Shown: piece after piece, positions 24,522-33,631 of the stretch | Numbering within the stretch: the stretch's first letter is position 1 | Layout of the letters: every line of letters begins with the position of its first letter | Origin: Gammaproteobacteria bacterium | GTDB lineage: Bacteria > Pseudomonadota > Gammaproteobacteria > JAJPIJ01 | Direction: 5' to 3' | Length of the DNA: 47,524 bases | Assembly (NCBI GenBank): GCA_021324815.1 | Contig: JAJPIJ010000010.1 | Span: 1-47,524 of the forward strand | Program-made: the position numbers and the translations under genes | The notes under the pieces: model-generated | Seen by the model: the letters and a program-made list of their open reading frames with translations, nothing else | The model's database searches: none | What the model was told of the DNA's origin: nothing

Positions 24522-26651
24522 ATGATGCTGCGGGTTTGTCTGCGCTGGCTGTGCGGGTTGCTGTTCCGCGTCCGCGTCGAGGGCAACGTCAACGCGGTTC
24601 GCGAGAACAGGCTGCTCGTCATCGCCAATCATGAGTCCTTCCTCGACGGGCTGCTGCTCGGATTGTTCCTGCCGCTGCGCCCGACCTTCGTCGTCCATAC
24701 GCAGGTGCTGAGGAACCCGTTGTTTCGCTTCATCCTCGGTTACGTCCCCCATCTGGCCGTCGATCCGATGAGCCCGCTGGCGATGAAAAAGGTCATCGTC
24801 CTGCTTGAATCCAACCAGCCCGTCGTCATCTTCCCGGAGGGCCGCATCACCGTCACCGGCAGCCTGATGAAGGTCTACGACGGCCCCGCCTTCGTCGCCG
24901 CCAGGACCGGGGCCACGCTGCTGCCGGTGCGGCTGGACGGCCCGGCGCGTTCCTATTTCAGCCGGCTTTCCGGCCGTCATCCGCGTTCGCTGTTCCCGCG
25001 CATCACGCTGACGCTGCTGCCGACCACCCGCCTGCCCATGCCCGAGGCCCCCACCGCCAAGCTGCGGCGCAAGAAGGCCGGCGAGGCGCTGCGCCGGCTG
25101 ATGCAGGAAATGATCTTCGCCGCACGTCCCGAACAGTCGCTGTTCTCGGCGTTCCTGGACGCCATTGCCGTGCACGGCCGCGGCACGCTGCTGCTGGAGG
25201 ACATGCGCCAGCGGGAGGAATCCTACGGTCAGCTGCTCAAGACCAGCCTCGCGCTCGGCCGCATCGTGTGCAGGTTCAGCCGCGAAAACGAATGCGTCGG
25301 CCTGCTGCTGCCCAACGCCAGCGCCACGGTGGCCCTCATCTTCGGCCTGAGCGCCTTCCGCCGCATTCCGGCGATGCTGAACTACACCGCCGGCAGGGAG
25401 GGGCTGCAAAACGCCTGCTTCGTCGCCCGCGTGCGCACCGTCGTCACTTCGCGCAAATTTCTCGAAGCCGCGAAACTGACCGGCACGATGGCCGCGCTGG
25501 AAAACGTCCGCGTGCTTTACCTCGAGGATCTCCGCGCCCTGCTGGCCTGGAAGGACAAATTCTGGCTGGCCGCCGCCCTCCTCTTCCCGCGCCTGGCGAC
25601 GCTGCAAACCTCGCCCTTTGCCCCGGCCGTGGTGCTGTTCACCTCGGGCTCGGAAGGCCGTCCCAAGGGCGTGGCCATCAGCCACAATGCCCTGCTCGCC
25701 AACATCGCGCAGATACGCGCCGTGATCGATTTTTCGCCGGCGGACAAATTTTTGATCGCCCTGCCGGTGTTCCACGCCTTCGGACTGACCTGCGGCGCCA
25801 TCATGCCGCTGGTGACGGGTTGCAGGCTGTTTTTGTACCCCTCGCCGCTGCACTACCGCATCATCCCCGAAATCATCTACGACCGCGGCTGCACGGTGTT
25901 GTTCGGCACCAGCACCTTCCTTGGCAATTACGCGAAGTTCGCCCATCCCTATGACTTCTTCCGCCTGCGCTACGTGGTGGCCGGCGCTGAGAAATTGAGC
26001 GACGAGGTCCGCAAACTATGGATGGAGAAATTCGGCATCCGCATCCTCGAGGGCTACGGCGCCACCGAATGCGCGCCGGTGCTCGCGGTCAACACGCCCA
26101 TGGCGAACAAGCCCGGCTCGGTGGGCATGCTGCTGCCCGGCATCGAGCACCGCCTCGACCCGGTGCCCGGCATCGCCGGGGGCGGCGTTCTCCAGGTGCG
26201 CGGACCAAACATCATGCTGGGTTACTTTCTCTATGATCAGCCCGGCACCCTGAAGCCGCCGCGCACGGAGCACGGCCTCGGCTGGTACAACACCGGCGAC
26301 GTGGTCGAGATCGACGGCGACGGCTTCGTCACCATCAAGGGCCGCGTCAGGCGCTTCGCCAAAATCGCCGGCGAGATGGTGTCGCTGGAGGTGGTGGAAA
26401 AGATCGCCGCGACGGTTTCGCCCGCGCACCAGCACGCCGCCAGCACGCGAAGCGACGCGAAGCGCGGCGAGGCGCTGGTATTGTTCACCACCGACGCGGC
26501 CCTGAGCCGCGAGGCGCTGGTGCAGGCGGCGCGGACGCAGGGCGCGCCCGAACTGGCCGTGCCGCGGCGGATCATGCCCATGAAGCAGCTGCCGTTGCTT
26601 GGCACCGGCAAGATCGACTATGTCGCGTTGAAAAAACTCGCGGATTCTTGA
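24522..26651 (+). CDS. aas: Aas-like bifunctional acyltransferase / acyl-ACP synthetase
   Basis: This enzyme re-acylates lysophospholipids and activates free fatty acids onto ACP at the inner membrane. The N-terminal PlsC-type domain (1-190) has NHESFLDG (HX4D) and VIFPEGRITVTG. The C-terminal AMP-forming ligase (about 210-709) has LFTSGSEGRPKGVAISH, EGYGATECAPVL and YNTGDVVEIDGDGFVTIKGR. The length of 709 aa compares with 719 for E. coli Aas. A GGGAGG site precedes paired ATGs at 24522/24525. With the desaturase at 15.2 kb it suggests active membrane-lipid remodelling. Confidence 0.92.
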   Translation: MMLRVCLRWLCGLLFRVRVEGNVNAVRENRLLVIANHESFLDGLLLGLFLPLRPTFVVHTQVLRNPLFRFILGYVPHLAVDPMSPLAMKKVIVLLESNQPVVIFPEGRITVTGSLMKVYDGPAFVAARTGATLLPVRLDGPARSYFSRLSGRHPRSLFPRITLTLLPTTRLPMPEAPTAKLRRKKAGEALRRLMQEMIFAARPEQSLFSAFLDAIAVHGRGTLLLEDMRQREESYGQLLKTSLALGRIVCRFSRENECVGLLLPNASATVALIFGLSAFRRIPAMLNYTAGREGLQNACFVARVRTVVTSRKFLEAAKLTGTMAALENVRVLYLEDLRALLAWKDKFWLAAALLFPRLATLQTSPFAPAVVLFTSGSEGRPKGVAISHNALLANIAQIRAVIDFSPADKFLIALPVFHAFGLTCGAIMPLVTGCRLFLYPSPLHYRIIPEIIYDRGCTVLFGTSTFLGNYAKFAHPYDFFRLRYVVAGAEKLSDEVRKLWMEKFGIRILEGYGATECAPVLAVNTPMANKPGSVGMLLPGIEHRLDPVPGIAGGGVLQVRGPNIMLGYFLYDQPGTLKPPRTEHGLGWYNTGDVVEIDGDGFVTIKGRVRRFAKIAGEMVSLEVVEKIAATVSPAHQHAASTRSDAKRGEALVLFTTDAALSREALVQAARTQGAPELAVPRRIMPMKQLPLLGTGKIDYVALKKLADS

Positions 26652-26662
26652 GGTCGCGGCGA

Positions 26663-27379
26663 ATGCACACCGTTCCGGTCATCGATGTCAAGGCGGGACA
26701 GGTCGTGCGCGCCGTGGCCGGCCGCCGCGAGGAATACCGGCCGTTGTGCAGCAAGCTTTGCGATTCCAGCGAACTGGGGACGGTCGTGGAGGCGTTGCTC
26801 ATCCTGCATCCCTTCGACACGTTCTACCTCGCCGACATCGACCGTATCATGGGTTGGGGCGACAACCGCGCGGCCATCGCCGCGCTTTGCAAGCAACATC
26901 CGCAATCCGAATTCTGGCTGGACGCCGGCTTTGCACGTCCCGCCGATCTCAACTGGCTTGCAGATCACCACAACATCACGCCGGTCCTGGGCAGCGAAAG
27001 CATGGGAGATCTGGATGAATACGAGGCGCTGCTCAAGGCCACGGGGCGAAATTGCATCCTGTCGCTGGATTACCAGCGCGGCCGCTTTCGCGGGCCGGTG
27101 GAACTCGGCCGTCGCCGGGATTTGTGGCCGGAGAGGATGTTGATCATGGAATTGGATCGCGTCGGCACCGGCAGCGGCCCGCATATTGACCGGCTGGCGG
27201 AGCATGCCGCGGAGCGGCGCCATTATCAGGTCTATGCCGCCGGCGGCGTGCGCGGCATCGATGATCTGCGCCGCCTGGAAGAGGCACACGTGGACGGCGC
27301 CTTGATCGCCACCGCCCTCCACGACGGCACGCTGAATCACCAGGCCCTCGCGCATTTCGAGCGCCGGCCGTCAGCCTGA
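26663..27379 (+). CDS. HisA/HisF-like TIM-barrel protein of unknown substrate
   Basis: The 238-aa product resembles HisA sugar isomerases. VIDVKAGQVVRAVAGRREEY places Asp8 where HisA has its catalytic acid, and CILSLDYQRGRF supplies a mid-barrel Asp. The C-terminal IDDLRRLEEAHVDGALIATALHDG resembles the phosphate-binding end. It is not in a his operon, and the phosphate loops look degenerate. Related stand-alone HisA-like proteins occur in methanopterin-linked pathways, but no such genes are visible. ATG 26663 is chosen over TTG 26648. It follows aas by 11 nt and overlaps the convergent kdsB by 9 nt. Confidence 0.75.
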   Translation: MHTVPVIDVKAGQVVRAVAGRREEYRPLCSKLCDSSELGTVVEALLILHPFDTFYLADIDRIMGWGDNRAAIAALCKQHPQSEFWLDAGFARPADLNWLADHHNITPVLGSESMGDLDEYEALLKATGRNCILSLDYQRGRFRGPVELGRRRDLWPERMLIMELDRVGTGSGPHIDRLAEHAAERRHYQVYAAGGVRGIDDLRRLEEAHVDGALIATALHDGTLNHQALAHFERRPSA

Positions 27380-28135
27380 ATTCAGCATCCGGCGCAGGCG
27401 CTCCAGATCGGCGGGGGTGTCCACGCCGAAGCCGGTGGGTTCCTCCGCCTCGGCCACCGCGATGTGCGCGCCGTAATACAGGGCGCGCAACTGCTCCAGC
27501 TGTTCGGTCTGCTCCAGCGCGCAGGGCGGCAGATCGGCATAACGTTTCAGAAAGCCCGCGCGATAGGCGTACAGGCCGATGTGGCGGAAGTACGGCTGGG
27601 CGACGGGCCACTTCGAAGCGGCGGCGGCCTGAAAGTGCGCACGGTCCCAGGGGATGGGCGCGCGGCTGAAATACAGCGCCCGGCCCTGCGCATCCATCGC
27701 CACCTTCACGACGCCAGGGTCAAAAACGTCGCGGGGTTCCGTGATGCGCTCGCAAAGCGTGGCCATGCTGGCGTCATGATCGGAGGCCAGCAACTCCGCC
27801 ACCTGCCGGATGGCGCGCCCGGGCATCAGCGGCTCGTCGCCCGGCAGATTCACGATGATGTCGTCATCGGGATACCCCTCCCGCCGCACCACCTCGGCGA
27901 TGCGATCGGCGCCGGAGGCGTGCGTGGCCGCGGTCATGCGCACGCGGGCGTTGAATTTTTCCGCGGCGGTGCGGATGCGCTCGTCATCAGTGGCGATCAC
28001 CACCGCCTCCGCACCACTGGCGCGCGCGCGATCGTAGACATGCTGGATGAGCGGCCTGCCGCATAAATCCAGCAGCGGCTTGCCGGGCAGGCGGGTCGAG
28101 GCGTGGCGCGCGGGAATGATGACCCTGAACTTCAT
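27371..28135 (-). CDS. kdsB: CMP-KDO synthetase (3-deoxy-manno-octulosonate cytidylyltransferase)
   Basis: KdsB activates KDO as CMP-KDO for the lipopolysaccharide inner core. The 254-aa protein shows FRVIIPARHASTRLPGKPL, IATDDERI, ASGADRIAEVV, NLPGDEPLMPG, YFSRAPIPWDR and HIGLYAYRAGFL. LPS production marks a Gram-negative host. It is the last gene of the lpxK-ycaR-kdsB run, 46 nt after ycaR. Confidence 0.97.
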   Translation of the reverse strand: MKFRVIIPARHASTRLPGKPLLDLCGRPLIQHVYDRARASGAEAVVIATDDERIRTAAEKFNARVRMTAATHASGADRIAEVVRREGYPDDDIIVNLPGDEPLMPGRAIRQVAELLASDHDASMATLCERITEPRDVFDPGVVKVAMDAQGRALYFSRAPIPWDRAHFQAAAASKWPVAQPYFRHIGLYAYRAGFLKRYADLPPCALEQTEQLEQLRALYYGAHIAVAEAEEPTGFGVDTPADLERLRRMLNSG

Positions 28136-28181
28136 GCATCCTCACCCCCGCCCCTCTCCCGCGTGCGGGGAAGGTCGATGG

Positions 28182-28373
28182 CTACCCGGCAAGACGTTCC
28201 ATCTCCTCGTCGGTCAGCGTGCGCGCCTCGTCCTCCAGCATCACCGGGATGCCGTCCTTGATCGGATACGCCAGGCGCGCCGATCGCGAGATCAACTCCT
28301 GTTTCTCCTTATCGTAAATCAAGGGCCCCTTGGTCACGGGGCAGACCAGGATCTCCAGCAGCTTGGCGTCCAT
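28182..28373 (-). CDS. ycaR: Trm112/YcaR family small protein
   Basis: A 63-aa Trm112-like protein: [23 protein letters not shown], then [28 protein letters not shown] in part. Such proteins have a small zinc-ribbon-like fold and act as partners of methyltransferases in other organisms; here only one Cys (C11) remains, so zinc binding is doubtful. AGGAGGAAGGG precedes ATG 28373. The gene begins inside lpxK, overlapping it by 65 nt. Confidence 0.93.
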   Translation of the reverse strand: MDAKLLEILVCPVTKGPLIYDKEKQELISRSARLAYPIKDGIPVMLEDEARTLTDEEMERLAG

Positions 28374-29358
28374 ATCCCTTCCTCCTCAACAATTCAAGCA
28401 GACGCCGTTCAAAGACGGCGGGCAGTTCCGCCTCGATGGGCAGGTACCAGTGTTCCATGCCGGCGAAACGTTCGCATTTTACCGCGTCCTTCTCGGTCAT
28501 GATCACCGGCAGGTCGTCATTGAAATTGATTTCCTCGCGCCGGAAAACGTGGTGATCCGGGAACCGGTGGCAGTGCGGCTGGTAGCCCAGCACGCGCAGC
28601 AGATGGAAGAAGTCATCCGGATTGCCGGTGCCGGCCACGGCGTGCACCTGCTGCGGGCCGGGCGTGGCGCCCTGGCGCGATCGGGAGCTGGGCGCGACCG
28701 GCTGCGGGACGCCGGGCACGTATTTCATGGGGAACTCGCCCCGTCCGGCGATGCCGTGGGTCACGATGATGTCCACGTCCCGCAGCCGCGAGATCGGCTC
28801 GCGCAGCGGTCCCGCCGGCAGGCAGTAGCCGTTGCCGTGGCGGCGGACGCCGTCGATGACGGCGATTTCGAGGTCCCGCCGCAGCGCGTAGTGCTGCAGG
28901 CCGTCGTCGCTCAGGATGAGATCGCAGCCCTGGTGGCGGATGAGCGCCTCGGCGGCGGCGTGGCGATCCGGGCCCACGGCGATCGGCGCCCGGGTGTGGC
29001 GCGCCAGCAGCACCGCCTCATCGCCCACGGTGGCGGGATCGCTGTCCGGCCGCACCTGCTGCGGCCACTGCCGCGCGCGCCCGCCGTGGCCGCGGCTGAC
29101 GATGCCGGGACGGTAGCCCTGCGCGGACAGGAAGCGGTGCAGCCAGATCACCAGCGGGGTCTTGCCGGTGCCGCCCACGGCGATGTTGCCGACCACGATG
29201 ACCGGCGCGGGCAGCGACTCGGGATTGATCAGGCGCGTGAGATAGATCTGCCGCCGCAGCAGCACCACGCCGGTGTAAACCCAGGACAGGGGCAGCAGCA
29301 GGGCGCTTGTAGGATGCGGCTGATACCAGAGTTCCTGCAAGTAGTTTGACAACCCCAT
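28309..29358 (-). CDS. lpxK: Tetraacyldisaccharide 4'-kinase
   Basis: LpxK phosphorylates the lipid A precursor at the inner membrane. An N-terminal amphipathic/membrane segment (about 14-40) precedes the P-loop [19 protein letters not shown]. Further conserved parts are [40 protein letters not shown] and [11 protein letters not shown]. The start is ATG 29358, 10 nt after exbD; a longer frame reads back into exbD and is rejected. The C-terminal tail (about 25 residues after ELLRRKGYG) extends past the usual end, into the ycaR gene. Confidence 0.95.
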   Translation of the reverse strand: MGLSNYLQELWYQPHPTSALLLPLSWVYTGVVLLRRQIYLTRLINPESLPAPVIVVGNIAVGGTGKTPLVIWLHRFLSAQGYRPGIVSRGHGGRARQWPQQVRPDSDPATVGDEAVLLARHTRAPIAVGPDRHAAAEALIRHQGCDLILSDDGLQHYALRRDLEIAVIDGVRRHGNGYCLPAGPLREPISRLRDVDIIVTHGIAGRGEFPMKYVPGVPQPVAPSSRSRQGATPGPQQVHAVAGTGNPDDFFHLLRVLGYQPHCHRFPDHHVFRREEINFNDDLPVIMTEKDAVKCERFAGMEHWYLPIEAELPAVFERRLLELLRRKGYGRQAAGDPGLPRDQGALDLR

Positions 29359-29368
29359 GATCACGCGA

Positions 29369-29803
29369 TCAGGGTTCGGACTGATCCGGCGGGGTTTCCG
29401 TGGCGAAGGAGATGTGCACCAGCCCCAGCTGGCTGGCCACGTCGAGGACACGGATGACGCTTTGATGGGTGGCCTGCGCGTCGGCCTGAACGACGATCGG
29501 CGGCTCCTTGAGATCCCTCGCCGCCTCGCCGAGGGCCCGCTTCAGCGTCGCGGGCTGCGAATTCACCAGCATCTGGCCATTGACCGCGTAACGCCCCTCC
29601 TTGTCGACGCTGACCTCGATGGTCCGCGGTTTTTCCCGCTCCGTGCTGCTGTTGCTGGCCTTTGGCAGCGTCAGATTGATGTGGCTGGGATTGAGAAACG
29701 TCGTGGAGACCATGAAAAAAATCAACAACAACAGCACCACGTCGATGAGCGAGGTGACGTTGATGTCGATGTGATCGTCGGGGGTGTTGCCGGTGAAATT
29801 CAT
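29369..29803 (-). CDS. exbD: ExbD/TolR-type biopolymer transport protein
   Basis: This is the partner of ExbB in a proton-driven motor. The 144-aa protein has one transmembrane helix (about 17-36) carrying the essential Asp in NVTSLIDVVLLLLIFFMVST, and a periplasmic C-terminal domain. It is 9 nt downstream of exbB. The location next to lpxK and comEC is a known gammaproteobacterial arrangement. It may power TonB-dependent uptake such as the BtuB receptor in this window, or a Tol-like envelope function. Confidence 0.95.
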   Translation of the reverse strand: MNFTGNTPDDHIDINVTSLIDVVLLLLIFFMVSTTFLNPSHINLTLPKASNSSTEREKPRTIEVSVDKEGRYAVNGQMLVNSQPATLKRALGEAARDLKEPPIVVQADAQATHQSVIRVLDVASQLGLVHISFATETPPDQSEP

Positions 29804-29812
29804 GGGCGATGC

Positions 29813-30520
29813 TCAACGTGGCTCCGTGGAGGCGGGCCTGCGCGCCCGCGGCGCGCGGCGCGCGGCGGGCGGCCGGGTCAGCGTTTCGTCCGGCTCGCCG
29901 TACACGCCCTCGCGTTCGCGATCGCCGTGCAGGATCTCGACCATCTTGATCGCCTCCTGCTCCATGTCCAGGACCAGGCCGTTCACCTTGCCGCGCAGAT
30001 AACGGTGGCACAGGAGCGCGGGGATGCCCACGCACAGGCCGGCGGCGGTGGTGATGAGCGCCATGCCGATGCCCCCGGCCAGCGCCTGCGGATCGCCGGC
30101 GCCGTGCAGGTTGAGCGCCGTGAACATCCGGATCATGCCGATCACGGTGCCAAGCAGGCCCATCAGCGGCGAGACGGCGGCGATCGATCCCAGCATGTCC
30201 AGATAACGGCTCAAGTCGTGCGCCACGTGGCGCCCGACCTCTTCGATGGCCTCCTTCATGACGGTGCGATCGTGGTGGCGGTTGAGCAGGCCAGCGGCCA
30301 GCACCCTGCCGAGCGGCGAGCCGGCGCGCAGCTCGTTGATGCGGCGGTTGTCCAGAACGCCTGACCGGGCCATCTGCCAGACCTGGCCCACCAGATTGTC
30401 GGGAAGCACGCGATGACGTTGCAGTGACCAGAGCCGTTCCACCACGATGGCCAGCGCGGCCACGGAACTGAGGACGATGAGCAGCATGACCCAGCCGCCA
30501 ACTTTGAGAATTTCAAACAC
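29813..30520 (-). CDS. exbB: ExbB/TolQ/MotA family proton channel
   Basis: The 235-aa protein has three membrane segments, at about 8-30, 110-135 and 150-175. The family stretch runs LGSIAAVSPLMGLLGTVIGMI and ALITTAAGLCVGIPAL. It forms the pentameric channel around ExbD. The C-terminal 30 residues are Arg/Pro-rich (RPPAARRAPRARRPAS), unlike the compact end of E. coli ExbB. It lies 74 nt after comEC and may have its own promoter there. Confidence 0.95.
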   Translation of the reverse strand: MFEILKVGGWVMLLIVLSSVAALAIVVERLWSLQRHRVLPDNLVGQVWQMARSGVLDNRRINELRAGSPLGRVLAAGLLNRHHDRTVMKEAIEEVGRHVAHDLSRYLDMLGSIAAVSPLMGLLGTVIGMIRMFTALNLHGAGDPQALAGGIGMALITTAAGLCVGIPALLCHRYLRGKVNGLVLDMEQEAIKMVEILHGDREREGVYGEPDETLTRPPAARRAPRARRPASTEPR

Positions 30521-30594
30521 CGGCGTGCAATCTCCCGTAGGTGGTGTCCCGCGCGCAGACCATAGCAGAGGATGACGCCGGCGAAAAGAGCCGG

Positions 30595-32931
30595 TCAGAA
30601 ATCATCGGAGTACCAATAGTGCCGGTGCGCGCGGCGGTAGCCGACCGGCGCCGCCGGCTCCGCGCCCAGACGCCACTCGATCGCGCCATCGGCGTCGGTG
30701 GAAAACGCCGCTGCGCCGGCCTCGCGATAGCGTTCGCGCACGCCGGGATGCGGATGGTGGAAGCGGTTACGGTAGCCGACGGGATAGAACACGTAATGCG
30801 GCGCCACCGCGGCGATGAAGGCCGGCGTCGAGGAGGTCCTGCTGCCATGGTGCGGCGCCACCAGCGCCCCGGCCCGCAGCGCCGCCGGCCGCGTGCGCAG
30901 CAGCTCCTGTTCGGCGCGGGCCTCGATATCGCCGGTCAGCAGCAGGCTCGCGCCCGCCGCCGCGGCGACGCGCAGCACGCAGGAGGAATTGTTCGCCGAG
31001 GAGAATTCACCCGGCGGCGGATGCAGCACCTCGAAATCGACGTCGTCCCAGCGCCAGCGCTGCCCGGCCTCGCAGGGACGCGCGCCGGCGTATGCCAGCC
31101 GCCCCGGCACGCTGCTCAGCACGCTGCCAACGGGGAATTCCCGCAATACGCTGGCCGCGCCGCCGATGTGATCGTTGTCGCCGTGGCTCACCATGAGCAT
31201 GTCGATCCGGCGCACGCCTTCGTGGTACAGGAATGGCACCACCACGCTGCTGCCGGTGTCGAAGCGCGGATGGAGCGCCGGTCCGGCGTCGAAGACCAGC
31301 GCATGGGCGTGCGTGCGCACCACCGCCGAGAGCCCCTGCCCCACGTCCAGCAGCGTGAACCACGCCTCGCCCGGCGGGGGCCGATCCTGCCCGGCCCAGA
31401 GCAGCGGCGACATCCACAGCAATCCCAGCGCGCGCCCCGGCACGCCGCGCGGCATCAGCAGCAGCGCCGCGCCCACGAACGCGCACGCGCCCATCCACGG
31501 CGCCGGCGCGGTCTGATGCCACACCGCGCCCGGCCAGGCCGCCAGCGGCTCCAGAAAATTCCACAAGCCCTGCAACGCCAGCAAGGCGCCGCTCAGGAAC
31601 CAGTAGCCGAGGAAAGGCCAGAGCAGCAACAGCGCCGTGCCGGCGAGCACCAGCGGCACGACCACGAAGCTGACCCACGGCACGGCCACGAGATTGGCGA
31701 GCGGCCCCAGCACGGGGTTCTGCTCGAACAACAACATCATGAGCGGCGCCAGCCCCACGGCGATGGCCACGTGCGTGCGGGTGAGCTTCCACCACAAGCC
31801 GCCCTGCCCGCGGCGGCCGCCGGTGCTGTAGAGCAGGATCGCCACGGCGACGAACGACAGCCAGAATCCCACCGCCAGCACCGCCGCCGGATCGAGGAGC
31901 AGCACCGCGATCAAGGCCGCCATGAGACAGTCCAGCTCGCGCCGGGGCCGCTCCGCCCACAGCATCCACATCGCGGCGCCGATCATGATGACCGTGCGCT
32001 GGGTGGGCACGGAGAATCCCGCGAGCAGGCCGTAGGCCAGCGCCGCCAGGAACCCCGTCAGCGCGGCCACGCGCGGCGCCGGGATCAAGAGCAGCGTGCG
32101 GCCGGGCAGGCGCCACAGCCAGCCGCCCAGAAAATAGCCGAGGCCCGCAAGCAGGCCGATATGCAGCCCGGAAATGGCGACCAGATGGCCGACGCCGGTG
32201 CGGAAGAACACGCGCCATTGCTCGGGGCTGATGCCGTCCTGGGCGCCGATCGCCAGCGCGATGACCACGCCCGAAAGCGGATGAAAACCGACGGCCTCGC
32301 GCAACCGCGCCTGCAATCCGGCGCGCATCGTGTCCACCGATAGGCCGGCTGCGGCCAGCCTGCGCGCGGGTGCCTCGTCGACCACGTAGCCGGTCGCGCG
32401 GATGCCCTGCTGGTAGAGCCATTTCTCGTAATCGAAGCCGCCGGGATTGGACAGGCCATGCGGCCGCTTCAGGCGCACCGCGAACCGCCAGCGCTCGCCG
32501 CTGCGGGGACCTTCCCGCGGGTGCGACCAGTCCAGCCGCACGCGGCCGCAGCCGGGCTGCGCCCCGCCATTCCCTGCCAGCGCTTCGATGTCGAACATGA
32601 AGCGGTCGCGATCCTCGATCCGCTCCGGCAGGCCGATCACACGACCCTCCGCGATCACCGTCTCGCCCTCCAGCGCCGGCGGGAGCTGCACCGCGAGAAT
32701 CCCGTGCGCGCGCAAAAGCGCCCAGCCAAAACCGGCCGCCGCCCACAACAGCGGCATCCAGGACGGGCGCCGCCACGCGACCAGGCCGGCGACGGGCAAA
32801 ACCAGCGCCCACGAGGGAGGGGGCAGATGCGCCTGCATCTGCAGGATCAGATCGCCCAGCAGAAAGGCCAGCGCCGCGACCGCCGGCGGATGCCGGCCTC
32901 CGTCGCGCGCGCGCCATGAAGACTGGGGCAT
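30595..32931 (-). CDS. comEC: ComEC/Rec2 DNA-uptake channel
   Basis: This is the inner-membrane channel for single-stranded DNA in natural transformation. The 778-aa protein has N-terminal membrane segments with a DUF4131-like region (about 20-200). The competence domain (about 215-480) includes VGHLVAISGLHIGLLAG. The C-terminal metallo-beta-lactamase-like domain (about 515-750) has LLDVGQGLSAVV, SHGDNDHIGG and LLTGDIE. All domains look intact, so competence is possible, though no pilus genes are in the window. It starts 13 nt after lolD. Confidence 0.95.
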   Translation of the reverse strand: MPQSSWRARDGGRHPPAVAALAFLLGDLILQMQAHLPPPSWALVLPVAGLVAWRRPSWMPLLWAAAGFGWALLRAHGILAVQLPPALEGETVIAEGRVIGLPERIEDRDRFMFDIEALAGNGGAQPGCGRVRLDWSHPREGPRSGERWRFAVRLKRPHGLSNPGGFDYEKWLYQQGIRATGYVVDEAPARRLAAAGLSVDTMRAGLQARLREAVGFHPLSGVVIALAIGAQDGISPEQWRVFFRTGVGHLVAISGLHIGLLAGLGYFLGGWLWRLPGRTLLLIPAPRVAALTGFLAALAYGLLAGFSVPTQRTVIMIGAAMWMLWAERPRRELDCLMAALIAVLLLDPAAVLAVGFWLSFVAVAILLYSTGGRRGQGGLWWKLTRTHVAIAVGLAPLMMLLFEQNPVLGPLANLVAVPWVSFVVVPLVLAGTALLLLWPFLGYWFLSGALLALQGLWNFLEPLAAWPGAVWHQTAPAPWMGACAFVGAALLLMPRGVPGRALGLLWMSPLLWAGQDRPPPGEAWFTLLDVGQGLSAVVRTHAHALVFDAGPALHPRFDTGSSVVVPFLYHEGVRRIDMLMVSHGDNDHIGGAASVLREFPVGSVLSSVPGRLAYAGARPCEAGQRWRWDDVDFEVLHPPPGEFSSANNSSCVLRVAAAAGASLLLTGDIEARAEQELLRTRPAALRAGALVAPHHGSRTSSTPAFIAAVAPHYVFYPVGYRNRFHHPHPGVRERYREAGAAAFSTDADGAIEWRLGAEPAAPVGYRRAHRHYWYSDDF

Positions 32932-32944
32932 CGCCGCCAGGACG

Positions 32945-33631
32945 TTAAAGCGTATGCGGGCGCAACCTGCCGCCCTCGAGCAACAGCACGCGATCCATCT
33001 GCCCGGCGAGCCTTTGATCGTGCGTCGCCACGACCAGGCTGGTGCCGAGCCTTTGATTCAACTCCAGCATCAGGGCGAACACCTGGGCGGCGGTATCGCG
33101 GTCGAGATTGCCGGTGGGCTCGTCGGCCAGCACGCAGGCGGGTGAATTGATCAGGGCGCGGGCGATGGCGGTACGCTGCCGCTCGCCGCCGGACAACTCG
33201 CCGGGCTTGTGCGCCAGGCGCGCGCCCAGCCCCACGCGCGCCAGCATTTCCGCGGCGCGCGCGGCGGCCGCGGCCGGCGGCCGGCCGGCGATCAGGAGCG
33301 GCATGGCGACGTTCTCCAGCGCGGTGAATTCCGGCAGCAGGTGATGGAACTGGTAGACGAAGCCGAGCGCGCGATTGCGCAACCGCCCGCGCTCGTCATC
33401 GGGCAGCGCGCTCATCGACCGCCCCAGGACCTGCACGCCGCCCGCCGTCGGCACGTCGAGGCCGCCCAGGAGATGCAGGAGCGTGCTCTTGCCCGAGCCC
33501 GAGGCGCCGACGATGGCCAGCCGCTCCCCGGCGGCGACGTCCAGATCGACGCCCAGCAGCACCGGCACCCGCAGCGGGCCGTCGCTGAAGGTCTTCTGCA
33601 ACTCCCGGCACGTCAGCACGACCTCACTCAT
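32945..33631 (-). CDS. lolD: Lipoprotein-releasing ABC transporter ATPase
   Basis: LolD powers release of lipoproteins from the inner membrane to LolA. The 228-aa protein has Walker [19 protein letters not shown], signature [15 protein letters not shown], Walker [12 protein letters not shown], and switch His in [12 protein letters not shown]. The start at 33631 overlaps the end of the upstream permease by 8 nt; a longer frame into that gene is rejected. Confidence 0.96.
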   Translation of the reverse strand: MSEVVLTCRELQKTFSDGPLRVPVLLGVDLDVAAGERLAIVGASGSGKSTLLHLLGGLDVPTAGGVQVLGRSMSALPDDERGRLRNRALGFVYQFHHLLPEFTALENVAMPLLIAGRPPAAAAARAAEMLARVGLGARLAHKPGELSGGERQRTAIARALINSPACVLADEPTGNLDRDTAAQVFALMLELNQRLGTSLVVATHDQRLAGQMDRVLLLEGGRLRPHTL

